A stretch of 31,205 nt of DNA from JBOGGN01 sp050744165 (GTDB lineage Bacteria; Actinomycetota; Acidimicrobiia; Acidimicrobiales; Palsa-688). The translations under genes and the position numbers were made by a program. The stretch spans positions 1 through 31,205 of the forward strand of contig JBOGGN010000366.1 in the NCBI GenBank assembly GCA_050744165.1, given 5' to 3'. Shown piece by piece: positions 7,054-14,867 of the stretch; position 1 is the stretch's first letter; every line of letters starts with the position of its first letter. Under the pieces are notes generated by a model. The model searched no databases. It had not been told where the DNA came from and saw only the letters and a program-made list of their open reading frames with translations.

Positions 7054-8103
7054 TCAGAGGTCGAAGGTCAGCTGTGCATTGCCTGATTCCTCTGGCTCCT
7101 CTGTGGTTGGGGAGGGGGCCGGCGCCGTCCGACGCCGGTACGGGGTTGGTGCCAGTGGCTGGCGGCGGGCGAGCACCTCGGCGACCACGGCGCTGATGTC
7201 CTCCTGCACGGCCTTTGGCTGGTAGGAGCCGCGCCCGAAACGTTCCTCGTGCAACGCCAGCAGGTCCGGCCGAGCCCTACCGAGCCAGTCGAGGTAGTGC
7301 TCGCGGACACCGGGCCGCAGGTGGAGCGGGACGGCGCTGATCGAGCTGGCGCCGGCCTCGGCACTGGCCTCGACGACCGCCCGGATCTGCTCGGGGTGAT
7401 CTGACAGCCCCGGCAGGATTGGCGCCACCAGGACGCCGCAGGAGATCCCCGCTTCGCTGAAGCGCCGCACCGCCTCGACCCGCTTCTCAGGCGGTGGCGT
7501 TCCCGGCTCGGTAAGACGCCACACGTCCCGGTCCAGGGTCCCGATGGAGAAGTTCACCTGCACCGAAGTCCGGGCCGCGGCTTCGGTCAACACGTCGAGG
7601 TCCCGCAGCATGAGCGTGGACTTGGTCAGGATCGAAAAGGGGTTGGCCGCCTTGGCCAGCACCTGGATAATCCCCCGGGTCAGGTGGTACTTGCCCTCCG
7701 CCTTCTGGTACGGGTCGGTGTTGGTCCCCATGGCGATGTGTTCCCCGTGCCAGCCGGGAGACCGAAGCTCCGCCCGGGTCCGCTCCACCGCGTTGACCTT
7801 GACGACGATCTTGCGTTCGAAGTCCTCGCCGATGTTGAACCCCAGATACTCATGGGTGGGCCGCGCGAAGCAGTACGCGCACGCATGGCTACAACCTCGG
7901 TAGGCGTTGATTGTGTAGCGGAACGGCATGCGGCTGGCCTTCGGCACCTCATTGATCACCCGCTTGGCGTTGACCTGGAGGAACTCGAGGCCGCGGTACT
8001 CACCGGTGCCCACATGGCGCTCAACCAGCGACTCGGCCGGAAAGAGCATCTTCGGTTCCTCCGACTCGAGGCGCCACCGGAAGCCATCGACGTCTGTTGT
8101 CAC
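7054..8103 (-). CDS. Rv2578c-like radical SAM protein
   Basis: A radical S-adenosylmethionine enzyme of the family that includes mycobacterial Rv2578c and resembles spore photoproduct lyase. The cluster-binding cysteines are C71, C75 and C78 (RGCSHACAYCFARPTHEYLG), a CX3CX2C motif. Other family landmarks are MGTNTDPYQKAEGKYHLTRG (the substrate/SAM region) and SILTKSTLMLRD. The C-terminus after about residue 310 is low-complexity. Start is GTG 8103, six bases after a TAGAAT -10 element, and a perfect actinobacterial SOS box sits directly upstream. A role in the DNA-damage response is therefore likely, but the reaction is unknown. It is 349 residues, a normal length. Confidence 0.9.
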   Translation of the reverse strand: MTTDVDGFRWRLESEEPKMLFPAESLVERHVGTGEYRGLEFLQVNAKRVINEVPKASRMPFRYTINAYRGCSHACAYCFARPTHEYLGFNIGEDFERKIVVKVNAVERTRAELRSPGWHGEHIAMGTNTDPYQKAEGKYHLTRGIIQVLAKAANPFSILTKSTLMLRDLDVLTEAAARTSVQVNFSIGTLDRDVWRLTEPGTPPPEKRVEAVRRFSEAGISCGVLVAPILPGLSDHPEQIRAVVEASAEAGASSISAVPLHLRPGVREHYLDWLGRARPDLLALHEERFGRGSYQPKAVQEDISAVVAEVLARRQPLAPTPYRRRTAPAPSPTTEEPEESGNAQLTFDL

Positions 8104-8109
8104 CGCGCT

Positions 8110-8131
8110 ATTCTATCGAACGCTCGTTCGA
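8110..8131 (-). promoter_or_regulatory. LexA (SOS) box and -10 element of the radical SAM gene
   Basis: TCGAACGCTCGTTCGA at 8116-8131 is an exact match to the mycobacterial SOS consensus TCGAAC-N4-GTTCGA. The minus-strand -10 hexamer TAGAAT (8115-8110) abuts it and ends six bases before GTG 8103, so bound LexA would block the promoter. TTGTC, part of the RecA-independent damage-promoter motif, overlaps the distal arm. The start of the divergent sigma gene is 51 bases away. Confidence 0.85.
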
Positions 8132-8182
8132 CAAGGCATCGCCTGCGGGCGGCCATTCCCAGCCAACTCCTAGATCAGGCTC

Positions 8183-8950
8183 ATGGATTCCTCATGCCCT
8201 GATGCTGTGATGGTGCTCGTGGCACCGCCGAGCATTACCGCCGACATCGACCCCCGTCCGGAGCTGGATCCGGAGCCGGACTACTTCACCGAGCACTCCA
8301 GCCTCGCCGTCGCCTTGGCCCGCCGGTACTCCCTGCGAGCGAGCTGGGCCGACTCCGCCGAGGACTTGAAGCAGGTGGCGCTACTGGGCCTGGTTCGGGC
8401 AGTGGAACGGTTCGACCCCGCCCGCGGGGTCCCGTTCTCGGCGTATGCCACCACGACCATCGTGGGCGAGTTGAAGCACTACCTGCGCGACCGCTCATGG
8501 GCGGTTCGCCCGCCACGGCGGGTCCAGAACCTCTACCTGCGCAGCCAGGAAGCCATCGGGGACCTGACCCAGGAGATGGGCCGCATGCCGACCTCGGCCG
8601 AGGTCGGGGCCCGCCTCGCGGCTTCACCCGGCGAAATCGAGGAAGCCTTGGGCGCCGGCAACTTCCGTCGGCTGGCCTCCATCGACGCGGGGCCCAACGG
8701 TGACGACCGCACCCCGGCCGCGGGTGTCCCCGGCTCCGACCCCGGCCTCGCGGAGGTAGAGAATCGGTTGGCGCTGCAACGCCTTCTGGCCCGACTCCCA
8801 GAGCGGGAGCGCCGGCTGGTCCGCCTGCGATACCTCGACGGGTTGACCCAGCACGAGATCGCCAATCGCATGAGCCTCAGCCAGGCGCATGTCCAGCGGT
8901 TGCTGGTTCGCAGCATCGATCAGCTGCGGGCGTTGGCCAAAGCGTCCTAG
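8183..8950 (+). CDS. SigF/SigB-type (group 3) RNA polymerase sigma factor
   Basis: A stress- or sporulation-type sigma-70 factor of 255 residues. Region 2 is clear: DLKQVALLGLVRAVERFDPA, then GVPFSAYATTTIVGELKHYL and RDRSWAVRPPRRVQ, the hallmark of SigF/SigB/SigG proteins. Region 3 follows (DLTQEMGRMPTSAEVGARL). Region 4 is LPERERRLVRLRYLDGLTQH, then EIANRMSLSQAHVQRLL. I chose ATG 8183; ATG 8210 is a possible later start. A near-match -10 (TAGATC) lies six bases before 8183. No anti-sigma RsbW-like or STAS gene is adjacent, so its control must lie elsewhere. Confidence 0.92.
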   Translation: MDSSCPDAVMVLVAPPSITADIDPRPELDPEPDYFTEHSSLAVALARRYSLRASWADSAEDLKQVALLGLVRAVERFDPARGVPFSAYATTTIVGELKHYLRDRSWAVRPPRRVQNLYLRSQEAIGDLTQEMGRMPTSAEVGARLAASPGEIEEALGAGNFRRLASIDAGPNGDDRTPAAGVPGSDPGLAEVENRLALQRLLARLPERERRLVRLRYLDGLTQHEIANRMSLSQAHVQRLLVRSIDQLRALAKAS

Positions 8951-9024
8951 GAACCGCGAGGCCGGCGAACCGGGTCTGTCACACCCTGTTGCCGGGTCCA
9001 CGTGCATGGGGTTGCCTGATCGGC

Positions 9025-10275
9025 TCAGCCGCTGACCGCGCCGAGGAGTGCGGCCAACCGAGACCGGAGGGTGACGGGCAGGCACCGTTCGACCACCACG
9101 TTGTCACACCCAACCCAGGTAGCCGCCTGGCGCAATGCCTCGACGGTCGCCCCCACCTCGTCGTCACCGGCACCGGTGCCCAGACTGACCTGCTGGGCTA
9201 CCAGTGTCTTCCCGGCTCGTTTGGGGTCGACCCGGCCGATGAGCCGGCCACCGGCTAGCAAGGGCATGGCGTAGTACCCATAGACCCGCTGAGCGGCGGG
9301 GGTGTACGCCTCGAGTCGGTGGGTGAAGCCAAACACGCGCTCGGTCCGGGCGCGGTCCCAGACCAGCGAGTCGAACGGCGAGAGCAGCGTTGTGCGGTGC
9401 CGCCCTCGGCTGCCAACTGCTTCCACGGCATCTGGCGCGGCCCAGGCGGCGCCGGCTGGCGAGGACTTGGAACCCGACCGGCGCGACGCCCACCCCTCGA
9501 TCGAGACGGGCACCAGCCCCGCCGAGGCGACCGTCGAGGACACCCCCGCCACCGGTAGCCGGAAATACTCCGCCAGGTCCTTGACCGTCGCCACGCCGAG
9601 CGCCCGCCCCGCCCGGTTCACCAGGGTCCGGAAGCACTCGTCATCCGGGGGGTCGCCCATGGCGGCGATCCGGCTTGGCAAGGCCCGCTCGGTGAGGTCG
9701 TACACCCGCCGCCACCCACGCCGGGTGGTGCAGATGACCTCGCCGAGGTCGAGCAGGCGCTCCACTGCCACCTTCATGGGTGACCAGTCCCACCACGGCC
9801 CGCCATTCTTGGATCCCCCCAGGTCGGACGAGGTAAGCGGTCCCTCGGCGGCCAACCGGCGTCGGACCTCCTCGACCACCGGATTGCCCGACACGTACCC
9901 GCCCCACCGTGGTCGGGCAGCCAACTCCCGGCGGCGGAAGGCGAACCACGGCCACAGCGCGATCGGCATGATGCACGCCGCGTGGCCCCAGTACTCCATG
10001 GCGGCCGCGTCGCCTTCGGGGTCCAGGCCCCAGCAGGCCGCCTCCACGGCCGCCCGGCCGGCTGCGCCCACTCGGGCGTAGCACACCAACTCGTGCGACC
10101 GGGCCAGCACTGAGATGGTGTCCAGTTGCAGTCCGAAGACCCGCGCCAACACCCCTGCCGGCCCGCCGGCCACGGGTCGGCCCAGAAAGCCTTGGGCCCG
10201 CAGTGCCAAGCGCTTGGCCTCGGCCGCGCTCAACCCGGCCTCCGGGGTCCGGACTAGGGCTGGCGCCACCGTCAC
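9025..10275 (-). CDS. ycaQ: YcaQ-family DNA glycosylase (interstrand crosslink repair)
   Basis: A 416-residue winged-helix protein that aligns over nearly its whole length with E. coli YcaQ, a glycosylase that unhooks alkylated bases and interstrand crosslinks. Shared blocks include LQLDTISVLARSHELV, with the catalytic QxD at Q50-L-D52; MEYWGHAACIMP; WWDWSPMKVAVERLLDLGEV; RRVYDLTERALP; LSPFDSLVWDRARTERVFGF; and THRLEAYTPAAQRVYGYYAM followed by PLL. I chose GTG 10275, because the family N-terminus begins just after it (LSAAEAKRLALRAQGFLGRP); the frame is open farther upstream but noncoding in character. A GTG at 10269 is also possible. It diverges from the flavodoxin gene, with 18 bases between the two starts. 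Confidence 0.9.
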   Translation of the reverse strand: MTVAPALVRTPEAGLSAAEAKRLALRAQGFLGRPVAGGPAGVLARVFGLQLDTISVLARSHELVCYARVGAAGRAAVEAACWGLDPEGDAAAMEYWGHAACIMPIALWPWFAFRRRELAARPRWGGYVSGNPVVEEVRRRLAAEGPLTSSDLGGSKNGGPWWDWSPMKVAVERLLDLGEVICTTRRGWRRVYDLTERALPSRIAAMGDPPDDECFRTLVNRAGRALGVATVKDLAEYFRLPVAGVSSTVASAGLVPVSIEGWASRRSGSKSSPAGAAWAAPDAVEAVGSRGRHRTTLLSPFDSLVWDRARTERVFGFTHRLEAYTPAAQRVYGYYAMPLLAGGRLIGRVDPKRAGKTLVAQQVSLGTGAGDDEVGATVEALRQAATWVGCDNVVVERCLPVTLRSRLAALLGAVSG

Positions 10276-10293
10276 GCCTACGCTCTCTGATTG

Positions 10294-10716
10294 ATGCACG
10301 CCGCCATCATCTACGAGAGCCTGACGGGCAACACCGAAAAGACCGCCTATTTCATCGCTCGGGAGTTGAAGAAAGCGGGATGGACCGCCTCGGTGAGCCC
10401 TATCACGAGGGTCGACTACCAAGCGCTGGAGGTGGCCGACCTGGTGATCGTCGGCACCTGGACCGACGGGATGGTGTTCGCCGGCCAGCGCCCGGGCCGG
10501 GCAGGACGGCTGCGCAAGATGCCCGCCCTGCGAGGCAAGCGGTGCATCGTCTACATCACCTACGCCATCGACCAAGGAAAGACGCTGCAGAAGTTGTCCC
10601 GCATCATGCAAGAGCGGGGCGCCAACGTGCTCGGGGGCCTGGCCATCAAGCGCAACGACCTCGAGGGCGGCGCCAAGGATTTCGTGGCCCGCCTTCTCGA
10701 AGCCATACCCGTCTAG
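10294..10716 (+). CDS. Flavodoxin-like domain protein
   Basis: A 140-residue single-domain protein with a flavodoxin fold. The N-terminal strand and phosphate loop AAIIYESLTGNTEKTAYFIA match the FMN phosphate-binding T/S-x-T-G-N-T signature. ADLVIVGTWTDGMVFAGQRP is the second FMN loop region, and GKRCIVYITYAIDQGKTLQK supplies the third strand and loop. It probably carries electrons or acts as a small FMN reductase; the partner is unknown. ATG 10294 is chosen; a TTG three bases earlier (10291) is six bases after a TACGCT -10 candidate and could be the true leaderless start. It diverges from the YcaQ gene. Confidence 0.85.
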   Translation: MHAAIIYESLTGNTEKTAYFIARELKKAGWTASVSPITRVDYQALEVADLVIVGTWTDGMVFAGQRPGRAGRLRKMPALRGKRCIVYITYAIDQGKTLQKLSRIMQERGANVLGGLAIKRNDLEGGAKDFVARLLEAIPV

Positions 10717-10860
10717 TCCTCGGGGTTGGAAAAGGCGTCCCCGCTCAACTCCTCCATGACCATCGAATCCGCTGGTATCACACCCTGTGTTAGCAAGGCG
10801 CTAGTCTTTGGGGGCGCCCGGTGCTTGGGGCACTCTCGAAAGGGAAGCGGGGATCACAAC

Positions 10861-11457
10861 GTGACGGCGAGACTGCAGGGCCGCTTGGCTGCCTTGATCG
10901 GGACCATGGTGATCGCCTTCACGGTCATCGCTACCGGGGGGCCGGTGTTGGCCCAGACGGGCGGCTACCCGCCGGGAAGCTCCGTCCCCAGCTGCACCCC
11001 GGGCAATGTCACCATCAGCACCCCCGTGGGCGTCGGCCAGACGGTCACCTTGACACTGTGCGGCGGTTTCGCCGATGGCGCCACCGTTTCCCTCAAGGTC
11101 AACGGAAGTTCGGTGACCACGACCAAGAGTCCGGTCAATGGCGCCGTGACCGTGGTCATCCAGGTCATCTCGCAAACCCAGCTCCAGGTGAACGATCCCG
11201 TCACCGCCCCAGCCAACTGCGGTACCAACACCGTGACGGCGACCGGCTCGGGCACCCCAGGCACCTCGACGGGCACCTTCACCCTGACGTGTTCCTCGAC
11301 GACCACGGCGGCTGGTTCCACCACCACCACGCGCAGCAGCTTGCCACTGACCGGTGCCCGGATCCTCGAGGCGCTGTTCGTCGCTCTGGCCCTGATCGCC
11401 ATCGGCACCGTGCTCGTCATGGTGCAGCGTCGCCGCCGCCAGCACACCGCCTGGTAG
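10861..11457 (+). CDS. Secreted LPxTG-type cell-wall-anchored protein
   Basis: A 198-residue exported protein. The N-terminal signal peptide (about residues 1-32; ALIGTMVIAFTVIATGGPVL then AQT) ends at a plausible AxA-type site. The mature part is small, beta-like and Thr/Val-rich, with three or four Cys residues that could form disulfides. A Thr-rich stretch (about 140-158) precedes the sorting signal LPLTG at 161-165, a hydrophobic segment and the tail RRRRQHTAW. A sortase should link it to peptidoglycan. I chose GTG 10861 because the signal peptide begins there, with a purine-rich stretch upstream; a frame open from 10726 would bury the signal. The function is unknown. Confidence 0.82.
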   Translation: MTARLQGRLAALIGTMVIAFTVIATGGPVLAQTGGYPPGSSVPSCTPGNVTISTPVGVGQTVTLTLCGGFADGATVSLKVNGSSVTTTKSPVNGAVTVVIQVISQTQLQVNDPVTAPANCGTNTVTATGSGTPGTSTGTFTLTCSSTTTAAGSTTTTRSSLPLTGARILEALFVALALIAIGTVLVMVQRRRRQHTAW

Positions 11458-11515
11458 TTCTCGCAGCTGCCTGCAGGCAAGGCATCGCCCGGGTGCCGTG
11501 ACCGCCAGGTCCCGG

Positions 11516-11521
11516 TACGGT
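11516..11521 (+). promoter_or_regulatory. -10 element (TACGGT) for fumC
   Basis: TACGGT fits TANNNT and ends seven bases before ATG 11529; no ribosome site separates them, so a leaderless fumC mRNA is likely. Confidence 0.5.
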
Positions 11522-11528
11522 CGACCGC

Positions 11529-12911
11529 ATGAGTGAGTTCCGGGTCGAACACGACACCCTGGGCGAGGTGCGGGTCCCGGCCCACGCCAAGTGGGCGGCC
11601 CAGACCCAGCGTGCGGTCGACAACTTTCCCATCTCCGGCCTGCCCATCGAGGCCGCCCTGGTCCGATCGTTGGCGCTTATCAAAGCGGCGGCGGCAGCTG
11701 AGAACGCCCGCCTCGGGGTGATCGACCCCGAAGTGGCAACGGCCACCGAGCACGCGGCCTCCGAGGTGGCCGCGGGGAATTGGCCCCGCGAGTTCCCGGT
11801 GGACGTGTACCAGACTGGGTCGGGGACCTCGTCCAACATGAACATGAACGAGGTGTTGGCCACGCTGGCGGCCGAGAAGCTGGGCCGCCCGGTCCACCCG
11901 AACGACCAGGTGAATGCATCCCAGTCGTCCAACGACGTCTTCCCGTCGGCCATCCACGTGGCGGCCGTCGACGGCATCGTCCACCAGCTCATTCCCGCCC
12001 TGGAGCATTTGGGCCAAGCCCTGCGGGCCAAGAGCGGGGAGTGGTCCTCGGTCGTCAAGGCGGGCCGAACCCACCTGATGGATGCCACCCCCGTCACCCT
12101 GGGCCAGGAGTTCGGTGGCTACGCGGCCGCCGTCGAGCACGGAGTCGAGCGGCTCCAGGCGGTCTTGCCCCGGTTGGGGGAGTTGCCCCTCGGTGGGACG
12201 GCGGTGGGCACCGGGCTCAACGCCCCGCCCGGCTTCGCGGCGGGTGTCGTCGCCCGCTTGGCCGCCCAGATGGACCTTTCGCTCCGAGAAGCCCGCGACC
12301 ATTTCGAGGCCCAAGGCGGTCGGGACGCGCTGGTCGAGGCGTCGGGGGCGCTGCGTACCGTCGCCGTCTCCCTCTACAAGTGCGCCAATGACCTGCGCTG
12401 GATGGGCAGCGGTCCCCGATGCGGTCTGGCCGAGATCCATATTCCCGACCTGCAGCCGGGATCGTCGATCATGCCGGGCAAGGTCAACCCCGTTATCCCA
12501 GAGGCGGTGTGCCAGGTGGTGGCCCAGGTGGTCGGCAACGACGCCGCCGTCGCCTTCGCCGGGGCGGCGGGCAACTTCGAGCTCAACATCATGCTGCCCG
12601 TCATGGGACGCAACCTGCTGGAGTCCATCAGGTTGCTGTCCTCGGTGAGTCGCCTATTCGCTGACCGGTGCATCGTGGGGCTCGAGGCCGACCTGGAGCG
12701 GACCCGCAGCTACGCACTGTCGTCGCCGGCCATGGCGACCGCCCTCAACCCGTACATCGGCTACGAGGCGGCGGCAGGGGTGGTCAAGGCGGCCGCGGCC
12801 GAGGGTAAGGACCTGCGCACCGTGGTGCTGGAGCGTGGCTTGATGACCCCCGAGGAGGTCGACCGGGTGCTCGACCCCGAGGCCATGACCCGCGGCGGCA
12901 TCCTCACATAG
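11529..12911 (+). CDS. fumC: Class II fumarate hydratase
   Basis: The iron-independent fumarase of the citric acid cycle, interconverting fumarate and L-malate in the cytoplasm. It is 460 residues, the normal length. Family landmarks in order: TGSGTSSNMNMNEVLA, HPNDQVNASQSSNDVFPSAI, KAGRTHLMDATPVTLGQEF and the mobile signature loop GSSIMPGKVNPVIPEA, which carries the catalytic Ser. GNFELNIMLPVMGRNLLESI follows. NPVIPEA is usual in actinobacterial fumarases and separates it from aspartase. ATG 11529 lies seven bases after a TANNNT element. It stands alone, ending next to a convergent gene. Confidence 0.95.
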   Translation: MSEFRVEHDTLGEVRVPAHAKWAAQTQRAVDNFPISGLPIEAALVRSLALIKAAAAAENARLGVIDPEVATATEHAASEVAAGNWPREFPVDVYQTGSGTSSNMNMNEVLATLAAEKLGRPVHPNDQVNASQSSNDVFPSAIHVAAVDGIVHQLIPALEHLGQALRAKSGEWSSVVKAGRTHLMDATPVTLGQEFGGYAAAVEHGVERLQAVLPRLGELPLGGTAVGTGLNAPPGFAAGVVARLAAQMDLSLREARDHFEAQGGRDALVEASGALRTVAVSLYKCANDLRWMGSGPRCGLAEIHIPDLQPGSSIMPGKVNPVIPEAVCQVVAQVVGNDAAVAFAGAAGNFELNIMLPVMGRNLLESIRLLSSVSRLFADRCIVGLEADLERTRSYALSSPAMATALNPYIGYEAAAGVVKAAAAEGKDLRTVVLERGLMTPEEVDRVLDPEAMTRGGILT

Positions 12912-12914
12912 GAG

Positions 12915-13433
12915 TCAGCCCAGGGCGGGCGATCCCTCGAAGGGGCCCGGGTCCCGCGGGATTGGGAACGTCGGCGCCCTCCAGGACAGCACCTTGGCCA
13001 GCCGGTCGGTGATGGCTTTCCATTCGGCTGGCCGCCAGCCTTCGGCGGCCCCCATGACCTTGCCTTGCATACCCAGGTAGACCAGGGCGGGAAGCCGTTC
13101 GAGGCCCAACTCCTTCACGGCAATGCGATCGGGGTCCGCGAAGGTGAGGATGGTTCGGGACCATGGGCCCAGAAACTGGCGGCACTCGTCGCTGGTCCCG
13201 GTCACCAACCACGCGATGCGGCAGTCGGCCTGCTCGAAGTTCTGCAGGATGCGACCCGCCGTCTCCAGGATCCACGCACTCTGGTTGGTGAAGGGGTCGA
13301 GCGCCACGAACAGCAAGTGGAAGGTGGTGAGCATCTGCTCGACCGTTCGCGCCTTGCCCCGGATGGGGGCGAGGACGAGATCAGGCGAGGGGTCGCGAGC
13401 CACGGCGGGAGCAACGTAGCGCAGCCCGCTCAC
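12915..13433 (-). CDS. Conserved protein, thioredoxin-like fold, function unknown
   Basis: A 172-residue soluble protein. The order of predicted elements resembles a thioredoxin fold: a strand in LLFVALDPFTNQSAWILETA, a helix in AGRILQNFEQADCRIAWLV, a strand in TILTFADPDRIAVKELGLER and a following cis-Pro-like LPALVYLGMQGKVMGAAEGW. There is no CxxC pair, so it is not an ordinary redox thioredoxin. Start is GTG 13433, and 35 bases separate it from the divergent membrane protein start. The family assignment is inference from pattern only; no enzyme role should be assumed. Confidence 0.7.
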   Translation of the reverse strand: MSGLRYVAPAVARDPSPDLVLAPIRGKARTVEQMLTTFHLLFVALDPFTNQSAWILETAGRILQNFEQADCRIAWLVTGTSDECRQFLGPWSRTILTFADPDRIAVKELGLERLPALVYLGMQGKVMGAAEGWRPAEWKAITDRLAKVLSWRAPTFPIPRDPGPFEGSPALG

Positions 13434-13454
13434 CGGCTACTAAACCGCTGCCTG

Positions 13455-13460
13455 TAGCTT
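13455..13460 (+). promoter_or_regulatory. -10 element (TAGCTT) for the membrane protein gene
   Basis: TAGCTT ends eight bases before ATG 13469, with no Shine-Dalgarno sequence between. Same leaderless layout as several other genes here. Confidence 0.42.
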
Positions 13461-13468
13461 CGGCCCGA

Positions 13469-14008
13469 ATGTGGGCGACCGTCGGCTTGGGTCTCGGCAC
13501 CACCGGAACCCTGTTCCGGCTGCTGCTGCTGCTGCACATCCTCTGCGCCGTGGCTGGTTTCGGGACCTTGGCACTGAGCGGGCTGCGACAATGGCGGGCC
13601 CGCCAGCGCGGCGGCGAGGTCGAGCAGTTGGAACTCGAGGACGACGCGTTCGTTACCCGGGTGGCCGAATACCTGATCTATGCCGTGCTCGCGCTCGGCC
13701 TCCTTGTGTCCCTGACCAGCCAGAGCGAGTGGCCGCTGAGCCAGTCCTGGTTGTCGCTGTCGATGCTGCTGTACTTGGTGGAGTTGGGCCTGCTGCACGG
13801 CGTCGTCCACCGAGCCGAGGCCGAGTACCGCCTGCGATTGCGCCGGGTCAACGCCGGCTCCGTCGACGATGCCGTCGACCCCGCTGAGCTGGCGGCGCTG
13901 GACCGGCTGGAACGGCGCCTTCGCTGGGGCTGGGGAGGTTTCAACCTGCTGTTCGTGGTCATCTTGTACCTGATGGTCTTCACCCCCGGCCACGCCCGGG
14001 TGGCCTAG
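13469..14008 (+). CDS. Integral membrane protein (DUF2269-like)
   Basis: A 179-residue membrane protein with four likely transmembrane segments: about residues 13-40 (LFRLLLLLHILCAVAGFGTL), 66-84 (YLIYAVLALGLLVSLT), 91-112 (SWLSLSMLLYLVELGLLHGV) and 152-172 (GFNLLFVVILYLMVF). The loop between segments three and four is charged and probably cytoplasmic. The His in segment 1 and the HILCAVAGFG pattern resemble DUF2269-type proteins, but I am not certain of the family. It is followed 12 bases later by the eIF2B-like gene, so the two probably form a unit. The function is unknown. Confidence 0.75.
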   Translation: MWATVGLGLGTTGTLFRLLLLLHILCAVAGFGTLALSGLRQWRARQRGGEVEQLELEDDAFVTRVAEYLIYAVLALGLLVSLTSQSEWPLSQSWLSLSMLLYLVELGLLHGVVHRAEAEYRLRLRRVNAGSVDDAVDPAELAALDRLERRLRWGWGGFNLLFVVILYLMVFTPGHARVA

Positions 14009-14020
14009 CTGAGGAGAGGC

Positions 14021-14830
14021 GTGCATCCCATCGAGCACCTCCGTTACGTCGCCCGTGTGTCGGGAGCCGACGCCAGCTCGCTGGTACAAGAGACGGCACG
14101 TGCCCTGAGCGGCGTCATCCGCGTCGAACCCGCGGGCCTGGTGCCGGCCTGCCGGCGGTTGATCGAGCGCCACCTGACCGTCGGGCCGGTGTGGTGGCTG
14201 GCGGCGCGGGTGTTGACCGCTCCTGACCCGGTGGCCGCCGCCCGGGCCGCGGGCGCCGAGATGGAGGCCGACCCCACTGCTGGCCTGCTGGCCGCCGCCC
14301 TCCCCGACGACGCCACCGTGGCAGTCGTCGGCTGGCCCGACCTCGCCGGGGTGGCGCTGCGCCGCCGCGGTGACGCCGAGGCGTTGGTGCTCGATGGCGG
14401 CGGGGAGGGCCGCGTCCTTGTCCGGGAGTTGGACGTCGCCGGTACCGCAGCCCTGGTGGTTCCCGACGCCGGAGTCGCGGCCGCGGTGGTCGTGTCCGAC
14501 CTGGTGATCGTCGAGGCCACCGCCGCCGGTCCTGACGGCATCCTGGCCGCCCTCGGCTCCCATGCGGCGGCAGCTGTGGCGGCCCACCGGGAGGTCCCGG
14601 TGTGGGCGGTGGCCGGCGTGGGCCGGGCGCTGCCCGCTGCGTTGTGGGAGACGTTGCTCCAGCGCGTCGACGCAGGCGACGCCGAACCCTGGGACCGGCC
14701 GGTGGAGCTGGTGCCCTCGAGCCTGCTCAGCGCCGTGGTGGGCCCCGCCGGCATGGCGACGGTCGACGAGGGCCTCGGCCAGGCGACCTGCCCGGTGGCG
14801 CCGGAACTGCTGCGCCCCGCCCGGGCCTGA
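14021..14830 (+). CDS. Putative eIF2B/MtnA-like Rossmann-type protein
   Basis: A 269-residue alanine-rich soluble protein. The latter part (LVIVEATAAGPDGILAALGS then HAAAAVAAHREVPVWAVAGV) recalls the ligand-binding half of initiation-factor-2B/ribose-1,5-bisphosphate isomerase-type proteins. In those the motif is a D followed by a VxNKxGT-type loop; that canonical motif is not well conserved here, so assignment is weak. Start is GTG 14021 with GAGGAG at 14011-14016. It follows the membrane protein by 12 bases. A metabolic binding or isomerase role is possible but unproven; otherwise it should be called hypothetical. Confidence 0.6.
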   Translation: MHPIEHLRYVARVSGADASSLVQETARALSGVIRVEPAGLVPACRRLIERHLTVGPVWWLAARVLTAPDPVAAARAAGAEMEADPTAGLLAAALPDDATVAVVGWPDLAGVALRRRGDAEALVLDGGGEGRVLVRELDVAGTAALVVPDAGVAAAVVVSDLVIVEATAAGPDGILAALGSHAAAAVAAHREVPVWAVAGVGRALPAALWETLLQRVDAGDAEPWDRPVELVPSSLLSAVVGPAGMATVDEGLGQATCPVAPELLRPARA

Positions 14831-14855
14831 GCGCTTCGGCGCCGGCAGCGGGCGC

Positions 14856-14861
14856 TAGGTT
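14856..14861 (+). promoter_or_regulatory. -10 element (TAGGTT) for the dienelactone hydrolase gene
   Basis: TAGGTT fits TANNNT and ends exactly six bases before ATG 14868. No Shine-Dalgarno sequence lies between, so the transcript is probably leaderless. Confidence 0.5.
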
Positions 14862-14867
14862 CGGGCA

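Noticed and set aside
10276..10611. Upstream extension of the YcaQ frame
   Set aside because: It lies antisense to the flavodoxin gene and precedes the family N-terminus.
10965..12440. Long minus-strand frame opposite the LPxTG gene and fumC
   Set aside because: Shadow frame: it spans two unrelated plus-strand genes, and fumC is beyond doubt.
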